Shown: piece by piece, positions 1-7,827 of the stretch
Layout of the letters: the number at the start of each line of letters is the position of its first letter
Position numbering within the stretch: position 1 is the first letter of the stretch
Virus record (IMG/VR): IMGVR_UViG_3300036893_000044
Location: 1-64,000 of that record
Reading direction: 5' to 3' (one strand)
DNA length: 64,000 nucleotides
DNA from: a virus
The notes under the pieces: generated by a model
The model's input: only the letters and a program-made list of their open reading frames with translations
Databases searched by the model: none
Told to the model about the DNA's origin: nothing
Translations under genes and position numbers: made by a program

Positions 1-127
1 GTTTACCGGTTGTCAAGCATTAAGTGAATATATATTTTATCGGCATAAATATATGTGACGCACCACGCATGGTGTGAGAGGTGCCTAGCGGAAATCGGCC
101 AAAAAGGGGCGATTTTGAAAACCCGTG
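1..127. repeat. 127-bp direct repeat, copy 1
   Basis: Identical base for base to 3488-3614; the copies diverge at base 128 versus 3615, and what precedes copy 1 is outside the window. Inside are an AT-rich imperfect dyad around 28-53 and a perfect hairpin CACCA-cgca-TGGTG at 61-74. A length of exactly 127 that also begins at base 1 matches the largest common de Bruijn k-mer, so an assembly join is as likely as a biological repeat. Confidence 0.95.
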
Positions 128-140
128 AGACAATCCTGCG

Positions 141-1001
141 ATGGAAGATTGCGCCCTATTGGAAATAGAAAGCCCCACTTTCGCGCCTTCGCTCGACACA
201 CCCCGGCAGCCATGGATATCCTCGCCATATTCTCTGATTTCATGGTGGGATATGGAACGGTTTTCAGCATCTGCTTTTTTCGACATCGCCACTCAGCTCA
301 GCATTATGAGCGAGAATGCGGATCGTGACCGCCGGGGCGGGATTCAATTCTCAATTACCCCAGAACAGCGGCAGACTTTCCTTGCCTCTTTGAGACGGAT
401 TGAGGTGGAGTGCAGGAAGCTGGATTTGAAGGTGTCGTTACACGCCGCATCTGAGGCCATAATCACGTTTGAGAAGTCAAAGTATTTCGGCGACCTTGGC
501 AATGGGACAGAGCAACTCAGAAACACGATTGAATGGGAGATGCGGTCTTTTCTGTTCTTCCATGTGCCGTCGAAGCAGGCGGATTTTTACGCTCAGTCGG
601 AATTGTTCGGTGCTGATGTAAACGCCAGATTCCCATCCATTCAGTTCGACATGATCGAGGCCGGCGACTGCTTCGCCATGGGCCGCGGAACTGCCTGTGT
701 TTTTCATCTCATGCGGATTATGGAAGTGGGAGTGCAGGAGTTTGGAAAGAAGCTGGGCGTTACGTTCGTCGATCAGAAGAACTGGCAGAACATTCTTGAC
801 GAAATCAACAAGGCGATTAAGGCGCTACCCAAAGATCCCACGACGGTTGAAATGAGCCAGGTTGCCGCGAACCTCTATGCTGTCAAACTCGCATGGCGAA
901 ACGAGGTCATGCACCCGAACGACAAATACACCTTGGAAGAGGCAGGGGATTTGATTCGGCTGGTGAAGGTGTTTATGGGACAGTTGGCGACTGTTGTTTA
1001 G
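141..1001 (+). CDS. HEPN-like domain protein
   Basis: 286-aa soluble, mostly helical protein. Near the C-terminus (about residue 253) it has R-N-E-V-M-H, fitting the R-x4-6-H motif with a polar first x that marks HEPN-fold RNases of toxin and defence systems; no other catalytic signature was recognised. In-frame ATGs at 255 and 306 are alternative starts, because the first 30-50 residues look less conserved and lie next to the repeat. It stands alone on the plus strand. The HEPN assignment rests on one motif and the helical character, so a non-catalytic HEPN-like protein is equally possible. Confidence 0.6.
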   Translation: MEDCALLEIESPTFAPSLDTPRQPWISSPYSLISWWDMERFSASAFFDIATQLSIMSENADRDRRGGIQFSITPEQRQTFLASLRRIEVECRKLDLKVSLHAASEAIITFEKSKYFGDLGNGTEQLRNTIEWEMRSFLFFHVPSKQADFYAQSELFGADVNARFPSIQFDMIEAGDCFAMGRGTACVFHLMRIMEVGVQEFGKKLGVTFVDQKNWQNILDEINKAIKALPKDPTTVEMSQVAANLYAVKLAWRNEVMHPNDKYTLEEAGDLIRLVKVFMGQLATVV

Positions 1002-1041
1002 GCGTAATCCACGCGTAGATTGGGGAATCTGATGCAATCAA

Positions 1042-1455
1042 TTAGTGCCACGGCGGCCAAGGAAAACGATGTCCCAATAGACATTTCAAATCAGTTAGAA
1101 TCCACTGCTTACTTTCCGTTTGCACGGCTTCGCCGCTGGTATCGCTACTCCGTGTTGCGATTACAGTTGCGAGAGTTTTGCAGTTTAGCGCATCGCATTC
1201 GATGGGTATCTCAAATACACGCAGTGGAGCGCCTTCGTGGTAAGGAATCAGTCCGGTTGTGGATGGACGAGGCTCTAATGCCCCCTCCTCAATCTCGCCA
1301 ACGTACATACATCGACTACATGCGACAAATAGAGTCGGACCATCCTTTTCTGTCGATCTTTGACTTACTACTACTGTCGAAGGCATGGCGGGCCGGATCG
1401 GAATGGAGAGACGGCACCGAGGGCAAGTTGCAAAGTCGAGAAAATGGGTGTTCAT
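1042..1455 (-). CDS. Zinc-ribbon hypothetical protein
   Basis: 137 aa. Paired cysteines near the N-terminus (C-P-R-C), in the middle (C-S-R-C) and towards the end (C-x4-C and a late C-x3-H) suggest one or two structural zinc sites. A plus-strand frame of similar length overlaps it, but the regular cysteine pairs and balanced composition favour this strand. It is divergent from the small gene at 1480; only 24 bases separate the starts, so the promoters must overlap. Function unknown. Confidence 0.6.
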   Translation of the reverse strand: MNTHFLDFATCPRCRLSIPIRPAMPSTVVVSQRSTEKDGPTLFVACSRCMYVGEIEEGALEPRPSTTGLIPYHEGAPLRVFEIPIECDALNCKTLATVIATRSSDTSGEAVQTESKQWILTDLKCLLGHRFPWPPWH

Positions 1456-1479
1456 AGTGATGTGCGCTATGATACTCCC

Positions 1480-1653
1480 ATGAAGACGCCGCCAGACAAT
1501 CCCGAATTCGCCAAGTTCACTCAGGCTATGCGGAAGATTATGGGAGTGTCGAAGACGGAACTCCAGAGGCGAATCGAGGCCGAAAAAAAGGAGAAGCAGG
1601 CTAAACGCCCCGCTTCCCCCGTCCCTGCCTCTTCATCCACTTCCCAGAACTAG
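1480..1653 (+). CDS. Small charged hypothetical protein, probably leaderless
   Basis: 57 aa, starting MKTPPDNPEFAKF and followed by a basic helix and a low-complexity Ala/Pro/Ser tail. It resembles a small protein type I have seen mainly in Acidobacteria (recollection, not a search). No ribosome-binding site precedes the ATG; instead a -10-like TATGAT at 1468-1473 lies exactly six bases upstream, as expected for a leaderless mRNA. Its end overlaps the convergent transposase remnant by four bases. Confidence 0.6.
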   Translation: MKTPPDNPEFAKFTQAMRKIMGVSKTELQRRIEAEKKEKQAKRPASPVPASSSTSQN

Positions 1654-2366
1654 AAGCCTCTCGTTTCCCCAACCTTCCCCGTCAATTCGGCATAGGTCAA
1701 CCGTTTATTGGCGATCTGCGAAACCGCCAGCGCGAACCGGTCAAGATCGTTTAGCGGATTGTCTTTGGTTGCGCGGTTGTTATACCGGAATACCTGCTCT
1801 TCGACGTACCGCGCCAAGTGGAACGGCTCGACGCTGACATAGGTGCCATTCAAGCCCCTCTTCAACAGACTCCAGAAATTCTCGATTCCGTTGGTGTGGA
1901 CGTGTGCCTGGACGTAGCTTTCGGCGTGGTTGATGACCTCGTGCAAATACTCTGTACTCAGGTGTGGATAGACCGCGAACTCATCGGTAATGATCCATGA
2001 GCCATCTTTGACGTTCTCTTTTACAGCCGGGTCCATATTTGACTTATGGCGATTGGGAAGAACCTTGGCCTTCACCCGGCCGCCCCGCTCCAGCATCCCA
2101 AGCACTACAGCCTTACCGTGACCGCCCTGCAATCCAACATCCTTGGGGCGCCTCGACTTATGCATATTCTTCACCTTGCCGCCCACGAAGGTTTCGTCAA
2201 TCTCCACCGGGCCATTCCCGCCGATCTTCTCAAACGAGCCGTCACGCATCGCCAGCCGTATCCGATGCAGCATGAACCACGCCGACTTCTGCGTAACCTT
2301 CACATCCCGCATGATCTCGTAAGAGCTAATCCCGTTCTTGCAGTTCACCACCAGCCACACAGCCAC
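1650..2366 (-). pseudogene. IS1595-family transposase, 5'-truncated
   Basis: About 238 residues of an IS1595 (ISXO2-like) DDE transposase. It begins in the AVWLVVNCKNGISS block that normally follows the N-terminal zinc ribbon. Visible landmarks are the first catalytic Asp in VEIDETFVGGK, the second Asp in IITDEFAVY, and the late HTNGIENFWSLLKRG block. The 80-100 residue N-terminal zinc-ribbon half is missing: upstream the same frame meets a stop after about nine codons, and a nearby ATG reads out of frame. The GTG start at 2366 is only the first usable codon. Probably inactive; no terminal inverted repeats were found by eye. Confidence 0.85.
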
Positions 2367-2539
2367 CGCAACGCGACAGCGAAAGACGGATCACGCTTTA
2401 CCAGTTCCACGAGATATTGGCGCTTAGTCATCGGCTTTCCTTTCCGTTCACTTCCCGTCGATCTTCAAACCCTTCGACAAGCGCAGACGGTGAGCAAGAA
2501 TCTCCGCGCGTTGCGTTTCGATGGTTTCGGCGAGTGTTA

Positions 2540-3406
2540 TCATTCGCGAACCATCCAACCATTAAACTGAGTGCCTTCGTTGCCTGTCTCCGCTTCGTAG
2601 CGATTCGCCGCACTCTTCATAATGTCCTGCATATCCAACCCTTCCCGGTCGCAGAAGTGGCCCAGGTTCGCCAGCAGGTCAACAATGTTCTGTCTGTGCA
2701 GGTCCAGAAGTTGCGCTTCAGAGATTCCGCCGTAAGGCGCTTCCCCGTGAGCCTCCTCAAAGTGAATCAGCGTATCCTTAGCCTGCTTTGCGCTTTCATC
2801 GTTCGTACCTTCAGGATCAGGCGGAAGACCTTCGCCACGGTCCGCAATCACCGCCGCGCACGGATCGACAGAGCAGGCGATAGAATCCCGCCCGCAACCC
2901 TTGCACATATCACCTGCAGCCGCTTTAACGAGATCAGCCGCAACCGGCTTTACATTCGGAAACAAATGCGGGAGTGTGCCGGGATCGGGAATCCTCACGA
3001 TAGAAGGCGAATCCGGCAACGCCTTATCATGCGCCATCATACACGACGCGCAGCCCGCTAGATGCTCGTCTGTTTGCGGATGCTGACAGAACGGGCAATT
3101 TCCTTTCTCGCCCTCGTCGTGAGTCTCGCACAGTTCGCCAATGTGAACCGGACCATATTCCGTAACCCAGTCCGTTGCGTCCATGAAAGCCCGCGCTGCA
3201 TCCGAAGTCGGGAAAGTTTGACCCTCAACACCGTAACCCTGTTGATCGAAGATGCTAAACGACTTGACAGGCGCAACATAATCCGCCCTGCACTCATTAT
3301 GAGCAAAGAACATCGTGCGTTCTACCTGCTCCCGATCCGCTTCCGTCAATGGCTTGCCGCACTTTGAGCAGTTGCCCATGCAGCGCTTTGTCTGTGGATT
3401 GTTCAT
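2540..3406 (-). CDS. Multi-zinc-finger phage-type hypothetical protein
   Basis: 288 aa. The start at 3406 was chosen because AGGAGC lies about eight bases upstream; the longer frame from 3475 lacks this. N-terminal C-x2-C (CSKC) with a later His/Cys pair, a central C-x2-C / C-x2-C cluster (CPFC, CASC) and another (CKGC) suggest two or three zinc sites. The C-terminal 60 residues are helical and end in an acidic/amide-rich tail. Its 3' end lies next to the transposase remnant and its 5' end next to repeat copy 2. No function recognised. Confidence 0.6.
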   Translation of the reverse strand: MNNPQTKRCMGNCSKCGKPLTEADREQVERTMFFAHNECRADYVAPVKSFSIFDQQGYGVEGQTFPTSDAARAFMDATDWVTEYGPVHIGELCETHDEGEKGNCPFCQHPQTDEHLAGCASCMMAHDKALPDSPSIVRIPDPGTLPHLFPNVKPVAADLVKAAAGDMCKGCGRDSIACSVDPCAAVIADRGEGLPPDPEGTNDESAKQAKDTLIHFEEAHGEAPYGGISEAQLLDLHRQNIVDLLANLGHFCDREGLDMQDIMKSAANRYEAETGNEGTQFNGWMVRE

Positions 3407-3482
3407 CTTTATTGCTCCTCTGTGGCTGGTAACCACTAAGTGATCAGCAAGACAGCTAATCAACTTGTCACCCACCCTACTC

Positions 3483-3512
3483 TTGACGTTTACCGGTTGT
3501 CAAGCATTAAGT
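3483..3512 (+). promoter_or_regulatory. TTGACG promoter-like element at repeat copy 2
   Basis: TTGACG at 3483-3488 is followed by GGTTGTCAAGC, a diverged form of the GGTTTGCAAGCG element found in promoters at 39258, 50991, 53077 and 53112, at the same distance (13 bases). The -10 (around TTAAGT) is poor. The repeat begins at the last G of TTGACG, so copy 1 is cut in the middle of this element. Confidence 0.35.
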
Positions 3513-3614
3513 GAATATATATTTTATCGGCATAAATATATGTGACGCACCACGCATGGTGTGAGAGGTGCCTAGCGGAAATCGGCCAAAAAGGGGCGAT
3601 TTTGAAAACCCGTG
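3488..3614. repeat. 127-bp direct repeat, copy 2
   Basis: Perfect second copy of 1-127. Immediately downstream the sequence differs completely from that after copy 1, and it is preceded by TTGAC. Together the copies delimit a 3487-bp unit holding the HEPN-like gene, the zinc-ribbon gene, the transposase fragment and the zinc-finger gene. Confidence 0.95.
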
Positions 3615-3699
3615 GTATGTTGTCATGTGTCAAATTCCGCCCAAAACGAGAGATTAGATTGGCCTCCGGCGCTCAATGTGGTCGAGGAAATCATGTTTG

Positions 3700-3996
3700 T
3701 TAGTGCATTGCAGGTGTGTTCGAGCGAGGAGGAAATAGATCGGCGAGTTCTCGTTGAGCGGCAGCGTCGTCTCCAGCGTCCAATTTTGCCGCCAGGGTTC
3801 GGCGGGACGATTCGAATTGAGCTTTGCAAGTCGGTATCGCCTCCCGGTAAAGACGCGCATATTCAAGAGCAGCCACTGGTTTCGTTATCGCAGCCTGAGT
3901 AACCATCGCGCCATAGGCTCGGTTTTCAATCTCAAGTTCAAAGTAACGATTCAGGATGCGCTGGAACAAGTTGCGATCGATTGGAATGTCAGCCAT
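3700..3996 (-). CDS. Hypothetical helical protein
   Basis: 98 aa, strongly helical, charged and without cysteines, with a start supported by AGGAGGGG seven bases upstream. The N-terminal segment (IDRNLFQRILNRYFELE) could form an amphipathic helix. It is divergent from the DUF3800 gene, sharing a short intergenic region that must hold both promoters. No family recognised. Confidence 0.6.
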   Translation of the reverse strand: MADIPIDRNLFQRILNRYFELEIENRAYGAMVTQAAITKPVAALEYARLYREAIPTCKAQFESSRRTLAAKLDAGDDAAAQRELADLFPPRSNTPAMH

Positions 3997-4125
3997 AAAC
4001 CCCTCCTGCGCCGCTGGCGCTCATAGTGAGCCATGATAACCGCCGAGATTGAATCGCCGCTGATCGTTCCGGTTTATTCCGGGTTCGACCGATTTGTGCG
4101 TCTTCATCGCGCTAAACTGGTTGGC

Positions 4126-4878
4126 ATGTTTGAAACCTATTGCGATGAATCGGGCGGTGCGGATCACGGCTTTATTGCGGTGGCCGGATGGTTGGCATCG
4201 GTGGAGCGGTGGAGGAAGTTCGAGGCTGATTGGAATATCCTGCTGGGGCGGTACGAAGTCCCCTACCTGCACATGAAAGACGTTGCCCACTTCCAAGGCC
4301 CGTATAAAAAATGGTTCGCGGCGAGAGATGAGCGGGAGAAGTTTCTAGCTCAAGCTGTCGAGATAATCCAACAGACTGTCGAGTTTGGTTTTTTGTCTGT
4401 TGTCTGGTATGACGCCTTCCGCAAAGTGAACGAGCGGTTTTATCTGGACAAGCACCAGCACAGCCCCTATGCAATAGCTGGGCGGTTTTGCATTGCCCGG
4501 GCGAATCAATGGATGAGGCGGAAGGGTCACTCTGTGCGCGATGTAGCGTATATATTCGAGGATGGCGGGCCGGCCATTGGCGGTTTAACTGACCTGGCAA
4601 AGCGTTCTGGCGTGCAGATCCCAACTTTCCATCCTAGCCGTGACACTGAACTGCAAAGCGGAATGGTGCCACTCCAAGCTGCTGATTTTTTGGCTTATGA
4701 GATTAGGAAAGGCGTAAGAGATCACCGCGATAAGTTTACAAAGCCTGAAGAGTTTAGGAAGTCGTTTCAGGCGTTCTTTTCCTGCGATGTGGAGCAGGGA
4801 AATTATGAAGAGTCGGAATTGCTCGACCTGTGCGATGATGCCAAAATTCCGATCAGAGATTTTGGAGTCTCTGCGTAG
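4126..4878 (+). CDS. DUF3800 protein (RNase H-like fold)
   Basis: 250 aa from ATG 4126. It opens with MFETYCDESG, the YxDES motif near the N-terminus typical of DUF3800, and ends with LQAADFLAYEIRKG, the family's conserved C-terminal block. DUF3800 proteins are predicted RNase H-fold nucleases common in phages and islands; the conserved acidic residues (D and E of DES, D of QAADF) would bind metal. The frame stays open back to ATG 4033, but those 31 residues lack family likeness and neither start has a clear ribosome-binding site. Confidence 0.85.
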   Translation: MFETYCDESGGADHGFIAVAGWLASVERWRKFEADWNILLGRYEVPYLHMKDVAHFQGPYKKWFAARDEREKFLAQAVEIIQQTVEFGFLSVVWYDAFRKVNERFYLDKHQHSPYAIAGRFCIARANQWMRRKGHSVRDVAYIFEDGGPAIGGLTDLAKRSGVQIPTFHPSRDTELQSGMVPLQAADFLAYEIRKGVRDHRDKFTKPEEFRKSFQAFFSCDVEQGNYEESELLDLCDDAKIPIRDFGVSA

Positions 4879-4904
4879 ACTGGATGAGAAGAAAGGAAAT
4901 CCAG

Positions 4905-5144
4905 ATGAAACATTTGAAGCAACTACTCATTTTGTTCCTTGGAATTGTTCTCGGAATTGTGATAGCGCGTCCGTTCGGTGCCAAAGCACAGGATGCCAAA
5001 GACCCGAGCCATCACGAAATGGGGCGGATTACCATGACGCCAATCAGCGCGACCCCGACCGGCAAGGTTACGCTATACGCGACCGAGCGATACCTCGGAT
5101 TTTCTTGCACGCAAACTCAATGCTATGTTGTCACGATGGATTAG
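4905..5144 (+). CDS. Small secreted or membrane-anchored protein
   Basis: 79 aa, start supported by AAAGGAAA. Residues 4-22 form a hydrophobic signal or anchor helix (LKQLLILFLGIVLGIVIA) followed by an Ala-rich, cleavage-like site. The mature part of about 50 residues is polar with two late cysteines (C-x5-C). This looks like a bacterial envelope protein rather than a virion component. A terminator follows directly. Confidence 0.65.
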   Translation: MKHLKQLLILFLGIVLGIVIARPFGAKAQDAKDPSHHEMGRITMTPISATPTGKVTLYATERYLGFSCTQTQCYVVTMD

Positions 5145-5158
5145 AGATGAACACTAAC

Positions 5159-5189
5159 AGAAAGGCCCCGCTCGCGGCAGGGTCTTTCT
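5159..5189 (+). terminator. Rho-independent terminator
   Basis: A ten-pair stem (AGAAAGGCCC with GGGTCTTTCT, one G-T wobble) with an 11-base GC-rich loop, followed by a short T-containing run. It lies 15 bases after the stop of the gene ending at 5144. Confidence 0.6.
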
Positions 5190-5241
5190 TGATTCCTTGT
5201 GTTGGTGCTGCAATCCAAGGATAAGGCAGGTTGACGCCCCG

Positions 5242-5460
5242 ATGCAAATGAATAGTCTGCTTTTTCTCGTCGTCTCGGATGGGCGGGAATTTCGCATTTA
5301 CGCTAATGGTCGCGTTGAAGGGTTTGGAGAACCAGTCAAGGTCGTCAATTATTTCCCTCAATTATGCTCTGATCTCCTACAAGCAGAGCTAACCCGGATC
5401 GGTCAGGACGTTTGCACGGAACTGCCCCACACACATCAGGATCAGCAAAGTATCGAGTAG
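5242..5460 (+). CDS. Small hypothetical protein with transposase-derived tail
   Basis: 72 aa from ATG 5242 (a second ATG at 5248 is also possible). The N-terminal 45 residues (SLLFLVVSDGREFRIYANGR) look like a compact beta protein. The last dozen or so codons are the antisense of an IS1595 transposase start (5429-5497), so the original C-terminus was probably replaced when the insertion-sequence fragment arrived. Function unknown. Confidence 0.5.
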   Translation: MQMNSLLFLVVSDGREFRIYANGRVEGFGEPVKVVNYFPQLCSDLLQAELTRIGQDVCTELPHTHQDQQSIE

Positions 5461-5497
5461 CCGCCAGCAATGTCTTAGGTAATTCAGTCTTGCTCAT
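5429..5497 (-). pseudogene. IS1595-family transposase N-terminal remnant
   Basis: From ATG 5497 the first 23 codons read MSKTELPKTLLAATRYFADP and DVC, the typical N-terminus of IS1595-family transposases. After 5429 the likeness stops and the frame soon terminates. An AGG-containing ribosome-binding site and an intact promoter (5519-5547) remain upstream. This half is missing from the fragment at 1650-2366, though about 70 middle codons are absent from both. Confidence 0.75.
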
Positions 5498-5518
5498 AAT
5501 CAAACCTCATACCAAACC

Positions 5519-5547
5519 ATAGTATGCATTCATGTATGGTGTGTCAA
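5519..5547 (-). promoter_or_regulatory. Sigma70-like promoter of the transposase remnant
   Basis: On the minus strand: TTGACA (plus 5542-5547), a 17-base spacer, then TACTAT (plus 5519-5524). An imperfect dyad (ACCATA ... TATGGT) fills the spacer and could be an operator. It reads into the ATG at 5497. Confidence 0.6.
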
Positions 5548-5609
5548 GTAGTATAAATTTGGAGCGAGATAGAAGTCTAATCTATGCGTGGACCGGCAGA
5601 CGCTAAACC

Positions 5610-5957
5610 CTATTCAGTCACACCCAGGTCGCGGGCGCGTTGCGTGGCTTCTGCAATCTGTCTTTGAGCCAGTATCACGGAATTGGCGAGAGCTTTAACC
5701 GTAGCAAGGCTTTGTGCCTCGCCGTATTCCATATCCGGGAGTTGCAGCAGGTCCACAGCCGGGCCGCTCATGAAGTCATTCGACCCTTGCAGGCTTTGGA
5801 GCAGCTTTGCGACACGCTGAGACCGCTTGCTCATCTGGTCCGCCGTGGCGAGGAGGTGAGCGAGAGCCCGCTTCGCCTTGTGGCACTCCAGAAGCGCAGC
5901 GCCCTGCTGCCGTTGGATATCCTCGTCGCTCAGCACTAGCCGCCCGTCAATCACCAT
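5610..5957 (-). CDS. Hypothetical helical protein
   Basis: 115 aa, almost entirely alpha-helical with heptad-like Leu/Ala spacing from about residue 15 on, suggesting a coiled coil. The start is supported by AGGTGAGG six bases upstream. There are no cysteines and no catalytic motif. It is the last minus-strand gene before the long non-coding stretch that precedes the ParB-like operon. Confidence 0.6.
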   Translation of the reverse strand: MVIDGRLVLSDEDIQRQQGAALLECHKAKRALAHLLATADQMSKRSQRVAKLLQSLQGSNDFMSGPAVDLLQLPDMEYGEAQSLATVKALANSVILAQRQIAEATQRARDLGVTE

Positions 5958-6957
5958 CGCCTCACCTCAACATCTATTTACTACAGAATGTTAAGTTTTA
6001 GGTGTCAATGCGGGAGACTTTCTTTCGCTCCCCATTGGTAACCGACAGCCGCCAGTCAACCCCGGCCTATAGCTATTGATTGCGCGGCCTCGCCGGACGC
6101 CGACGGTGCAAGCGTGGTGTCGGAAGTATGTTGATGCCATTTTATCGCCTGCATAGTCAGACACATGCGAACACTTGCTAGTTTCAGAAAATATAGACTT
6201 ACAGGCTAAAAGTGTCACAATCGGACGCGCACAGAGCCTCGTGGCGCGTTCGCTGAGACCTCGGACAGCCCCCAGCATCACCCTTTTAGACCCTCTACAC
6301 ACTTGTTTGGTCTAGGTATCGCCTTGCTCCGTCTGGTGCTGGTATCGACCTACCGCAATCCCGATCCAGACCCACCTATTCGCACCGCGCAGGCGAGCAG
6401 TGCATCCTTATATGGTGGCAGCTTGCCGAGCCGATGCGCCCAGCCTTCGCCGTGGATCGCCAGTCATCCGCAAGCCTCGAGCCTTCCTCCACTTGCCGGT
6501 GGGCCTGCACAGCCATCGCCGTAACTGTTCCATGATTTGTTCCCGATTTGCCGTCTTTGTTGGCCTTCTCGCGTCTCCCTTGTGTATAGCCTCAACACAT
6601 GGCGACGATTGTAGGCGTCCAAGTCTATTAGATGGTGCGACTTGCGGCGATTAAGTCGGAGAACATCTTCGGATGGCGATGAGAGCGGACAGCGCCCCAT
6701 TTTCGGGACCGGCCGCGCCCCCTCGACGCGCCCACCCTGCGCCCCGGCTCGACCTGGCCGGCGCTCGCGGACTCGCTTCCCCCGGGAACACGCGCGCAAG
6801 GGTGGCCCCTCGGGCGCACCGTCGCGTTCCGCGACCAACTGAATATATCCAATTTTCCCAATTCCCAAATCCCAAATCCGCTAGTTCGCGGAATTCTCTT
6901 GACTTGCGAAGTTGTCACATGGGAAATTAGAACAGTGACGTTGGAACGGAGTGAAGA
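5958..6957. other. 1-kb region without credible genes
   Basis: Overlapping open frames occur on both strands, but all are Arg/Pro/Gly-rich, mutually contradictory and without ribosome-binding sites. 6690-6840 is extremely GC-rich, followed by an AT-rich block at 6840-6900. The sequence GTGCAAGCGTGG at 6106-6117 is one base away from the promoter motif repeated elsewhere. A leader, origin or partition-site region for the ParB-like gene would fit, but no canonical parS (TGTTTCACGTGAAACA) is present. Confidence 0.5.
6899..6928 (+). promoter_or_regulatory. Promoter of the ParB-sigma operon
   Basis: TTGACT (6899-6904), an 18-base spacer, then GAAATT (6923-6928). The same TTGAC-18-GAAA(A/T)T layout occurs at 53077. 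It lies 30 bases before the GTG start at 6958. Confidence 0.45.
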
Positions 6958-7827
6958 GTGACAAAAATCATCCCTATCCCGCTTGAAAGGATCAGGCCCT
7001 TCAAGGGGCAGCCGCGGAAGTATTTCGATCCGATTGCACTGCAGGAGTTGGCGGATAGTATTTCTGAAATTGGGCAGCGGACACCTGCCTGGGTGATGGC
7101 GGACGGAGATGGGTACCAGTTGATTGCGGGTGAGCGTCGGTGGCGGGCTTGCGCGCTGGCTGGAATTGAAACGTTGCTGTGCGAGGTGCGGAAAGCGGAG
7201 AGTGCAAATTCACAGTACGTGGATTCGGTACTTGAGAACTTTGGGCGTAAGGATTGTACGGTGATGGAGACGGCGTTCGCGATTAAGCGGGTGACGGAGA
7301 TTTACTTTGGGAGTGGGGCAAAGCACGGCGATGCGGTTTACGTGAAGGTTGCGCGAATATTTGCGCGGAGCGTGGCGTGGGTTCAGCAGCACCGGTCGTT
7401 GTTGAATCTGGATGTCAAGGTACAGGCGATGCTGAATCCGGCTTTGCCTGCGGATAAGCGATTGCCGACGCAAGTGGCGGTATCTCTAGCGAATTTACGG
7501 CATGAAGATCAGGTGCGGCTGGCCGGGGAAATTATTGAGCGCGGGATGAAGTTCCGGTCGGCACTCGCGTTTGTGCGCGGGTCGAAGACCGAGGAGATGC
7601 GGGTTAGGAAGAATGGGAGGACGAGGTCTCCTGCGGAAGACTTCAGGATGTTCCGTCGATTTCTGGAGAATCTCGGGCAAGGAGCGCAAATTATTTTGGG
7701 TATGCCGGTTGAAAACACTCGAGCGATGTTCGTCAATCGGCCTGCAAAGGATTTGACTTCGGTGATTGCGGTGTTGCGGAAACGAGCAAAGCAGTTGGAA
7801 ACGCTGGCCGAGAAACTGGAGAGCTAG
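6958..7827 (+). CDS. ParB-like DNA-binding/CTPase-fold protein
   Basis: 289 aa. The N-terminal ParB/Spo0J domain is clear: an IPLERIRPFKGQPRKYFD opening, then LADSISEIGQ, then GERRWRA at 58-64, the nucleotide-binding signature of ParB and Srx-like domains. A helix-turn-helix region follows (about residues 105-200, VARIFARSVAWVQQH), and the C-terminus is helical. GTG start with GGAG upstream. Phage ParB-like proteins serve in plasmid-style partition or as transcription regulators; with no ParA nearby and a sigma factor overlapping its stop, regulation is the better guess here. Confidence 0.85.
   Translation: MTKIIPIPLERIRPFKGQPRKYFDPIALQELADSISEIGQRTPAWVMADGDGYQLIAGERRWRACALAGIETLLCEVRKAESANSQYVDSVLENFGRKDCTVMETAFAIKRVTEIYFGSGAKHGDAVYVKVARIFARSVAWVQQHRSLLNLDVKVQAMLNPALPADKRLPTQVAVSLANLRHEDQVRLAGEIIERGMKFRSALAFVRGSKTEEMRVRKNGRTRSPAEDFRMFRRFLENLGQGAQIILGMPVENTRAMFVNRPAKDLTSVIAVLRKRAKQLETLAEKLES

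Noticed and set aside
1020-1457. Plus-strand frame of 145 codons
   Set aside because: Opposite to a frame with regular cysteine pairs; no ribosome-binding site and poor composition.
5131-5361. Minus-strand frame of 76 codons
   Set aside because: Runs through a terminator and opposite a better plus-strand gene.
6464-6930. Several overlapping frames on both strands
   Set aside because: Arg/Pro/Gly-rich by-products of extreme GC content, mutually exclusive and without start signals.
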